Source: Chloroflexus islandicus
Lineage (GTDB): Bacteria > Chloroflexota > Chloroflexia > Chloroflexales > Chloroflexaceae
Reading direction: 5' to 3'
DNA length: 64,000 nt
Assembly (NCBI RefSeq): GCF_001650695.1
Contig: NZ_LWQS01000049.1
Span: 67,777 to 131,776, forward strand
In this document: piece by piece, positions 8,501 to 14,607 of the stretch
How the letters are laid out: each line of letters opens with the position of its first letter
Position numbering within the stretch: the first letter of the stretch is position 1
Made by a program: the position numbers and the translations under genes
The notes under the pieces: generated by a model
Database searches by the model: none
Told to the model about the DNA's origin: nothing
What the model saw: only the letters and a program-made list of their open reading frames with translations

Positions 8501-9787
8501 ATGCAAGAGGTTGTCATCCCATTTCATATTGTGATCGGAGCGCGCACGCCGCAGGGGTATCCATTGCGGGCAATGTGCGGCGGGCGCAGCGCCGAGGAGA
8601 CGATGCCGCCGCCGGTGTTGGTGAAGCCGCCGGCTGAGCCGGCGACGGAGTTGGGGGAATGGCTGTTGCCGGCGCCCATCCGGCGGTTGTTGATCGAGAC
8701 GGCGCGGGAAGCTGCCGAGCACGGGGCGCGGATGCAGTTGCGGCTAGAGGTGGCCGCCCCTGAATTGGCAGTCTTGTCGTGGGAGTGGCTGGCATTAAGT
8801 AACGGTGAGCAACAGTGGCAGCCGGCCATCCGTGACGACTACCCATTGGTGCGGATCAGCCCCCGTGCTCTGCGCCCGCTGCCGCCGCGTCGGGTCGCCG
8901 GGCCGCTGCGCATGCTGATCGCGGTTGCTCGTGGTCACGATGTGGTCGCCAATGCGTTGGGAGAGGCGCTGATTGAGCCGGTGCGGGCCGGGAAGTTGGT
9001 GGTTGACCGGCTGCGCGATGCGACCGCCGATGAGATTGTGGCCGAGCTGGCCGCCGAGCCGCGCCATCTCTTGCACGTGATCGGCGAGTTTGAACAGCCG
9101 CCGCGCCAAGCGCCGCGTCTCCGGCTGGGGCGAGCGGTGAGCGCCGGTGAGCTGGCTGAGTTGTTGGTGAGCATTGATGAGTTGCGACTGCTCACGGTTG
9201 CCGGTGCGCCGCCGGAGGCTTGCGCGCTCTTTGCCGCTGCCCTCCACGAAGCTGATGGCCGGGCCGTAGCGGCGCTGCCCGATCTGAGCGCCGCGGCGCA
9301 GGCGCGCTGGAGCGCGGCATGTTATCAGGCGCTGGCTGCCGGCGAACCGGTTGATATTGCGCTGACGGCGGGCCGGGCGGCTCTGGCGAATGCGCAAGAG
9401 CCGTGGGGCGCGCCTCAGCTCTACCTCGCACCCGGTGGCGAGCAGCTCTTCCGCCCCGGCGAACCGCCGATTGCACCGGCGCCACCGGAAGCGGTGCGTC
9501 CGCTGCGCCAGACCACCACCGCGCCGCGGCCACGGTTCGCACCTACCGAGACGAGTGTGGGTGCGCCGACCAAGCGGCTGCAAGACTTGACCCGTCAATT
9601 CCGTCTGCAACCGCAATTGGTGGCGCTGATTATCGCCAGCCTCGTGCTGATCGTGCTGGTTAGCCAAGTGCTGATTGTGCCGGGCAGCGATGCGGTGCCT
9701 ACGCCGGTGGCAACCCCAACCCCGCCGCTGTTGCTCGACCCGATCCGTATCCCGGTGCCGACCCTCTTCCCAACCCCGGCGCCGTGA
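8501..9787 (+). CDS. Membrane-anchored CHAT-like (caspase-fold) protein lacking the catalytic dyad
   Basis: About 428 aa from ATG 8501; the open frame runs back to an ATGA overlap with the methyltransferase stop (8381), but the protein only becomes coherent at MQEVVIPFHIVIGAR. The layout LRLEVAAPELAVLSWEWLAL...YPLVRISP, then RMLIAVARG, then RHLLHVIGEFEQPP and LLTVAGAPPE, and finally GAPQLYLAPGG follows that of CHAT domains. The expected active-site His of HxxGHG is here in HVIGEF (~residue 190) and the expected Cys region reads VAGAP with no Cys in the right place, so a protease activity is unlikely. One membrane helix (ALIIASLVLIVLVSQVLIV, ~373-394) is followed by a short Pro-rich tail. The family assignment is my inference from pattern and carries real doubt. 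Confidence 0.55.
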   Translation: MQEVVIPFHIVIGARTPQGYPLRAMCGGRSAEETMPPPVLVKPPAEPATELGEWLLPAPIRRLLIETAREAAEHGARMQLRLEVAAPELAVLSWEWLALSNGEQQWQPAIRDDYPLVRISPRALRPLPPRRVAGPLRMLIAVARGHDVVANALGEALIEPVRAGKLVVDRLRDATADEIVAELAAEPRHLLHVIGEFEQPPRQAPRLRLGRAVSAGELAELLVSIDELRLLTVAGAPPEACALFAAALHEADGRAVAALPDLSAAAQARWSAACYQALAAGEPVDIALTAGRAALANAQEPWGAPQLYLAPGGEQLFRPGEPPIAPAPPEAVRPLRQTTTAPRPRFAPTETSVGAPTKRLQDLTRQFRLQPQLVALIIASLVLIVLVSQVLIVPGSDAVPTPVATPTPPLLLDPIRIPVPTLFPTPAP

Positions 9788-9911
9788 GCACCGCATAAGC
9801 TGGTTTAGGGTAAGGGCGGGATTCATGATCCAAGCGCAAAGCGTGTAGCATAGCGCCATTGGCACGCGCCTTACCTTCGTTGCGCCCTAACCGCGCCAGA
9901 AAGGAACGACG

Positions 9912-11180
9912 ATGACCATCCCGCTCGATGCCGCTTACGCCGATCAGCTCGATGCCGCCGATGATCTGGCCGGGTTGCGGCAGGCGTTTGTCAATGATGA
10001 ACCTGACCTGATCTACCTCGATGGCAATTCACTCGGACGGTTGCCGCGCGCGACGGCGGATCTGGCCGCCGATCTGGTGCGCCGGCAATGGGGTACGCGC
10101 CTGATCCGTGGTTGGAATGAGGGATGGTTTGAACTGCCGGAGCGGATTGGGGCGAAGATTGCGCGCTTGATCGGTGCTGAACCGGATGAGGTGATCGTTG
10201 CTGACAGCACGTCGGTCAATCTGTTCAAACTGGTCATCGCCGCCTTGCGCGCTCGTCCCGGACGCGAACGGATCATTAGCGATGACCTCAACTTTCCCTC
10301 TGACCTCTATATCTTGCAGGGAGTGGCCGATCTGCTCGGCGGGCGGCACGAAATCGCTATGGCCTATTCGAGCGACGGCATCCACGGCCCGGTCGAGACG
10401 ATCCTCGGCCTGCTCGACCACAACACCGCCTTGCTCACCCTCTCGCATGTCGCCTTCAAGAGCGGTTTTCTCTACGACATGCCGGCCCTGACCGCCGCTG
10501 CCCATGCGGTGGGGGCATTGGTACTGTGGGATGTGAGCCATTCGGTCGGCGCTGTCCCGATCAATCTCTCTGAGAGCGGGGCGGATCTGGCAATTGGCTG
10601 TTGCTACAAATACCTCAATGGCGGGCCGGGGGCGCCGGCGTTTCTCTACATCCGGCGCGATCTGCAAGCGCAACTGGTCAACCCGATTGCCGGCTGGATG
10701 GGGCAGCGCAACCTGTTTAACTTCGATCTCGATTACGAACCGGCCCCCGGCTTGCGCCGCTTTCTCACCGGCACGCCGCCGGTGGTGTCGCTAGCGCTGA
10801 TTGAGCCGGGGGTAGACTTGTTGCTGGCCGCCGGGATCGACCGGCTGCGGGCCAAATCGCTCGCGCAGACGGAATATCTGATCGAGTTGTGGCAGCAGCG
10901 ATTGGCCCCGTTGGGGTATACCCTCAACTCACCGCGTGATCCGGCCCGGCGCGGATCGCACATCTCGCTCGGCCACCCGGAAGGTCTGGGCATTGATCTG
11001 GCTCTGATCAACGAGTTGGGGGTATTGCCCGACTTCCGCGCCCCCGATAATATCCGGCTTGGCGTTGCCCCGATCTACACCAGCTTCCGCGACATCTACA
11101 CCGCGGTCGAGCGCATGGCGCAAGCTGTGACCGAGCAACGCTATCTCAAATACCGCGACCATCGTCCGGCGGTGACGTAG
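9912..11180 (+). CDS. kynU: Kynureninase
   Basis: 422 aa from ATG 9912 with AAAGGA eight bases upstream. The PLP enzyme cleaves L-kynurenine to anthranilate and L-alanine (or 3-hydroxykynurenine to 3-hydroxyanthranilate). Family marks are YLDGNSLGRLPR and RGWNEGWFELPERIG at the N-terminus, DSTSVNLFK, DVSHSVGAVP (the cofactor Asp and following His/Ser) and CCYKYLNGGPG with the Schiff-base lysine at K233. GWMGQRNLFNFD and RFLTGTPPVVSLALIEPG follow as in other kynureninases. No other tryptophan-catabolism gene is close, so it may serve tryptophan salvage or, with genes elsewhere, NAD synthesis. Its 3' end is duplicated downstream. Confidence 0.95.
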   Translation: MTIPLDAAYADQLDAADDLAGLRQAFVNDEPDLIYLDGNSLGRLPRATADLAADLVRRQWGTRLIRGWNEGWFELPERIGAKIARLIGAEPDEVIVADSTSVNLFKLVIAALRARPGRERIISDDLNFPSDLYILQGVADLLGGRHEIAMAYSSDGIHGPVETILGLLDHNTALLTLSHVAFKSGFLYDMPALTAAAHAVGALVLWDVSHSVGAVPINLSESGADLAIGCCYKYLNGGPGAPAFLYIRRDLQAQLVNPIAGWMGQRNLFNFDLDYEPAPGLRRFLTGTPPVVSLALIEPGVDLLLAAGIDRLRAKSLAQTEYLIELWQQRLAPLGYTLNSPRDPARRGSHISLGHPEGLGIDLALINELGVLPDFRAPDNIRLGVAPIYTSFRDIYTAVERMAQAVTEQRYLKYRDHRPAVT

Positions 11181-11424
11181 GGACGGTTTTGTTCACATAA
11201 AGCGTTTTATCATAGAGTACGACAGTCATACTGCCGCAAGCCATATCTTTCTACACCAGCTTCCGCGACATTCACACCGTGGCCGAGCGCATGGCGCAAG
11301 CTGTGACCAAGCAACGCTATCTCAAATACCGCGACAACCGACCGGCGGTGACGTAGAGGCGGTTTTTAGAGAGCATTCTATCATGGAGTACGGCAGTGTG
11401 ACTGCCGCACTTCATATCTTTCTA
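11075..11424. repeat. Tandem duplication of the kynU 3' end plus palindrome
   Basis: Copy 1 begins inside kynU at 11075 (CTACACCAGCTTCCGCGACA) and runs to about 11250; copy 2 begins at 11251 with the same 20 bases and runs to about 11424. The period is 176 bp. About 106 bp of copy 2 (11251-11356) repeat the last 35 codons of kynU including the TAG stop, with roughly ten substitutions. Each copy continues into a palindrome of the CGGCAG/CTGCCG family (11215-11241, decayed, and 11384-11415, GGAGTACGGCAG...CTGCCGCACTTC) and CATATCTTTCTA. Confidence 0.9.
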
Positions 11425-11425
11425 G

Positions 11426-12433
11426 TCACCCGCCAAAATAACCTCTTATATCATTCGCATAATCTGGATGTAATTCATAGTAGCGGCCTCGATCGGGCGC
11501 ACGGATCAATGGTTCTTTACCGAGCGCTTCAATCCGCATCGTGATACCGGCACGAGCGCCAGCCAATTGCATACCGCTAAATTGGCTGTCGTCAGTTTCC
11601 ATTTGTAGTTCCTCAATCAACTTGCGGCGTGAAATCTTATCGCTTTGCCTACTTAACACCTTGAACAATGCACGTTGATTTGAGGTTGAGTTAACTAAAA
11701 ACTGGTAAATTTCATCACGTGTCCAAACACCGGCACTATTGAATGGTACGGCTTCCTCTTCTTCGGCAGGTAACGAGCGACGGAGCGTTGCGATTTCGAT
11801 AATCACACGCACGAGGTGTCCAACATCAATTGTGTCGATGGGCAGTAGAATGCTCTGGATTTTTTGATTGACATCACGTAATTCTAGGGTATTGAGATCT
11901 TCTTTCAGTTTCAACAGGTTTAGCAGGTCATCGCAAGAAATCAGACGCACGCGATCACGGTATGCGCTGCCGCGTATCTGATCAGCTAGCGGGAGAGCAT
12001 CGCCCTCACCAATGACATACAAACCAAACACTTTCGTGTAAGGAACCCCGACCGTCGTCGCCAGTCGTTGTAAATATTCACCGATCTGGCCCACATCGTG
12101 CGCAATCCATGTGCCGGATTTGACTTCGATCACAATATGTTCACCGGTTGACTTTTTCCACAAGCCATCGAAGCTAATGCTATTCCGGTTTGAACTATAG
12201 TGGCCAAACTCGATCTGGAAGCCAAGATACTGGCCGATCGCGATGACAATGTCTTGGAGGTGGCGCGGCCATTGTTGTGTGATCGCTTCTTTCACCCAGA
12301 GATGAAAGTGTTCGTGTTGCCATCGCGGCTGGGTAATAAACGCGCGAAATGTCTGTGCCGCTCGGTTGCCGTCTTTCAATTCTTCGCCTAAAAGCTGGTT
12401 GATACTTGCGAGCGAAATCTGCTCTTTCATCAT
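11426..12433 (-). CDS. PD-(D/E)XK nuclease-like protein, orphan
   Basis: 335 aa. The stretch SISFDGLWKK...HIVIEVKSGTW gives D89, E103 and K105, the D-(x)n-ExK catalytic signature of the restriction-endonuclease fold. An amphipathic N-terminal part (QHEHFHLWVKEAITQQWPR) precedes it. A C-terminal ~110 residues (TRDEIYQFLVN...SRRKLIEELQ...EPLIRAPDRGRYYELHPDY) look like a winged-helix or DNA-binding module. The annotation beyond nuclease fold is open: it may be a solitary restriction-type enzyme or a DNA repair/mobile-element nuclease. No methyltransferase is adjacent. GTG GAG/GGAG precedes ATG 12433 within a small hairpin. The sequence is AT-richer than the flanks. Confidence 0.75.
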   Translation of the reverse strand: MMKEQISLASINQLLGEELKDGNRAAQTFRAFITQPRWQHEHFHLWVKEAITQQWPRHLQDIVIAIGQYLGFQIEFGHYSSNRNSISFDGLWKKSTGEHIVIEVKSGTWIAHDVGQIGEYLQRLATTVGVPYTKVFGLYVIGEGDALPLADQIRGSAYRDRVRLISCDDLLNLLKLKEDLNTLELRDVNQKIQSILLPIDTIDVGHLVRVIIEIATLRRSLPAEEEEAVPFNSAGVWTRDEIYQFLVNSTSNQRALFKVLSRQSDKISRRKLIEELQMETDDSQFSGMQLAGARAGITMRIEALGKEPLIRAPDRGRYYELHPDYANDIRGYFGG

Positions 12434-12437
12434 GGCT

Positions 12438-12451
12438 CTCCACTTGTGGAG
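12438..12451 (-). promoter_or_regulatory. Hairpin enclosing the ribosome site of the PD-(D/E)XK gene
   Basis: In the mRNA sense the sequence is CTCCACAAGTGGAG, a 5-6 bp stem whose 3' arm (GTGGAG) is the Shine-Dalgarno, four bases before the ATG. Such a fold would hide the ribosome site and could limit expression of a toxic nuclease. Regulation is inference; the hairpin itself is plain. Confidence 0.45.
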
Positions 12452-12594
12452 TCTTTATTCTTAGTTTAGCATCAAACAGTAAATATGTCTATATCGTTTC
12501 TACAATTGCAAAGCTGTTATGTACGCGACGAACGCTTGTTTCTGTCTATCACTCGTCGGCACTTAACATCAACACCCCGCCCCACTACCGAGTT

Positions 12595-12725
12595 CAAGGG
12601 CGGACAGAACATCCGTCCAGAACCCGGCCCTAAAGGGCCGGGCTAGAGGTACGAAGCCCGCTGCGCGGGCTACTGGCCCTCACCCCCAGCCCCTCTCCCA
12701 CTGACGCGGGAGAGGGGAGCGCAGT
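12595..12725. repeat. Composite dispersed repeat (two CCCGGCCC/GCGGGCT hairpins plus CCCCTCTCCC hairpin)
   Basis: From 12613 ACCCGGCCCTAAAGGGCCGG forms a hairpin, followed by AGAGGTACGAAGCCCG...CGGGCT and then CCCTCACCCCCAGCCCCTCTCCC...GGGAGAGGGG. In reverse orientation this is the same composite found at about 19824-19870, 20124-20190, 34962-35012, 40395-40450, 43470-43530, 51925-51980 and 52040-52100. The remaining part of the 12452-12836 gap has no gene that I can support. Confidence 0.75.
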
Positions 12726-12836
12726 GCCAAGCGTTGAGGCATCGCAAAGCGATCAACGGGGTTGTGCTCGACCAAACTTCTGCCTACCCCTCAACCCTAC
12801 CGGGGCAGGGTGCATTTCACACCGTAGCATGATCGC

Positions 12837-13640
12837 TCATTCCAGCTCTAACACGCTATCCAACCCGCGGTGCAGACCAACCAATCCGCTCACCCGGCGG
12901 ATGGCTAGCAACGCGCCGGCCACGTAAGGCTCGGCGCTGGCGCCGGCGTCGTGGCGAATGGTCAGGCGTTGGTCTGGCATGCCAAACACTACCTCAAGCG
13001 CAATAGTGTACCCCGGTAAGCGCACTGAATGCACCTGCATCCCATTGAGGCGCGCGCCGCGGGTTGCCGGCACACCTTTCGTCGCCTCAAGCGGCACGGT
13101 CAGCTCGGCGGCGCGGATGCGGCCTAGGCGCGCGGCGAGTTCGCGAGCCGTACCGCTCGGCGCATCGGGTTTGGTATCGCGGGCATAGTCGATGATCTCC
13201 CACTGTGCGATATAGCGGGCGGCAACCTCAGCAAACTTCTGCAACAACACTGCGGTGAGAGCAAAATTACCCACTGCCAGCACACCTCTTCCAGCCGCCT
13301 GTGCTGCCGTCGCAATCTCAGCGTAATCGTCGTCGCTCAACCCTGAGGTGCCGATCACCACGTGGCAGCCGCGATCCAGCGCCGCCAGCACATTGGCTTT
13401 GGCCATATCAGGCTTGGTGTACTCGAAGAAGACATCGCACGGCTGGGCTAGCGCCTCGGCGGCGGTGGCGTAGACCAGACAATCGAGCCGCGGCTCGCCC
13501 AACACCGCACCCAACCGCTGGCCAGCGGCGCGCCGGGCCACCGCGGCGGTCAACACAATATCATCCGTCGTGGCAATCGCGCGGGCCAGCGCCGAACCGG
13601 CCCAACCGGTCGCGCCGGCTAAACAGACATGAATGGGCAT
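12837..13640 (-). CDS. DapB-like dihydrodipicolinate reductase, divergent active site
   Basis: 267 aa, the normal DapB length, from ATG 13640 with GGAGG five bases upstream. The Rossmann motif GATGWAG (9-15) and the C-terminal-domain signature KPDAPSGTA (K157 onward) are clear, and GNFALTAVLLQKFAE matches the hinge after the NAD(P) domain. In typical DapB the line reads ExHHxxKxDAPSGT; here the two catalytic His are replaced by Ala153-Arg154 (IDYARDTKPDAPSG). Canonical DapB reduces hydroxy-tetrahydrodipicolinate in lysine and diaminopimelate synthesis. This one may be a diverged lysine-pathway enzyme, or a DapB-fold oxidoreductase with another substrate. No other lys/dap gene is adjacent. I therefore give no symbol. 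Confidence 0.8.
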   Translation of the reverse strand: MPIHVCLAGATGWAGSALARAIATTDDIVLTAAVARRAAGQRLGAVLGEPRLDCLVYATAAEALAQPCDVFFEYTKPDMAKANVLAALDRGCHVVIGTSGLSDDDYAEIATAAQAAGRGVLAVGNFALTAVLLQKFAEVAARYIAQWEIIDYARDTKPDAPSGTARELAARLGRIRAAELTVPLEATKGVPATRGARLNGMQVHSVRLPGYTIALEVVFGMPDQRLTIRHDAGASAEPYVAGALLAIRRVSGLVGLHRGLDSVLELE

Positions 13641-13868
13641 GGGAGACCTCCAGTGGGGACGTGCTGCGAGGAGCCCTTGTTGTGATCAGTGCTTTGATTG
13701 TAGCAGAACTGGCTTGTGGTGTTGAGCGGAGGCAATTCCCAGCCGCACTCGCCCAGTGCGACTCTGTTGCTGGTGATTTAAAAGGAATGTTTATAGGTAT
13801 TTTAATCAAATTATGGTTTGACTTTGTGCGATCTTTGCGAGAGTGTAGCAATATGTGAGGGTTTTCTG

Positions 13869-14102
13869 CTAGAATCTCTTCAACAAAACGTCAACCATAG
13901 CCCCAATCACAAAACCTAGCACCGCTCCCACCGCAATACCCAGCCAAATCTGCGGCCAATTGCAGTAAGCGATGCTCCAGTCTTCGCTCACGGTGGTGAT
14001 TAAGCATTTAAACAAGGTAAAATCTCTGCCCCAAGGGTCGTAGAGCAACGCAACGCTAACCATACTCACAGCAAGGCCGATCCATTTTGAGCTGCTGTCC
14101 AT
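13869..14102 (-). CDS. Small two-helix membrane protein, unknown
   Basis: 77 aa, from ATG 14102 with GGAG eight bases upstream. Two hydrophobic segments are visible: WIGLAVSMVSVALLY (~7-21) and IWLGIAVGAVLGFVIGAMV (~52-70), the second glycine-rich, with a short charged loop between and a Lys-Arg end. It has no family that I recognise. The good ribosome site and clean hydrophobic pattern argue that it is real. The 228 bases between it and dapB hold nothing recognisable. Confidence 0.5.
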   Translation of the reverse strand: MDSSSKWIGLAVSMVSVALLYDPWGRDFTLFKCLITTVSEDWSIAYCNWPQIWLGIAVGAVLGFVIGAMVDVLLKRF

Positions 14103-14607
14103 TATGCTACTCCATGTCTAGACCGCATTTCTGCAATGTTGTGAGCAATATCGTATTGATATACATGCACTTATTGGAACCAAAACGGGTATAATAAGTG
14201 ATCAAACATCCAATCGTTTCCATAGACCTGCGACCCGCCGAGGAGTTTGTACCGATGTCTGTTGTAGTACGTATAGCGATAGTATGGCGCAGCCGCTGTC
14301 GCTTTGTCACCCCGTAAACCCTGTATCTGACTTGAAAATTTTGTCATCTTGCCGGCCATCTTTGCCGTTCTGACCCTCTCTTGCCGCACCGCTGCCCACC
14401 GGCGCCAGTTGCTCGCTACGCGGTTGGGGTATCCACGTGGCAATAGTTCGTTCGCGCTCCTCCTAACTATCGTCAAACCAGCGGGGCGAGGGGATACTCG
14501 CCAAGGATGCGTCAAGCCGCCTTTTATACACCGATCGCGAACATCCTTTGCGCTGTTCCGTCAAGGCGCTGGCCTTGGCGCGCATTGCTTTCAAAGGAGT
14601 ATTCGCT
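14103..14607. other. Intergenic region upstream of the STAND gene
   Basis: About 505 bases without a supported gene between two divergent units. Short open frames on both strands have no ribosome site or protein character. It presumably carries the promoter of the large STAND gene; AAAGGAG at 14593-14599 is that gene's ribosome site. No repeat-family member was seen. Confidence 0.5.

Noticed and set aside
8795-9865. 356-codon open frame on the minus strand over the CHAT-like gene
   Set aside because: Arg/His/Gln-rich translation typical of an antisense shadow of a GC-rich gene.
14107-14310. 67-codon frame on the minus strand
   Set aside because: No ribosome site and no hydrophobic or domain pattern.
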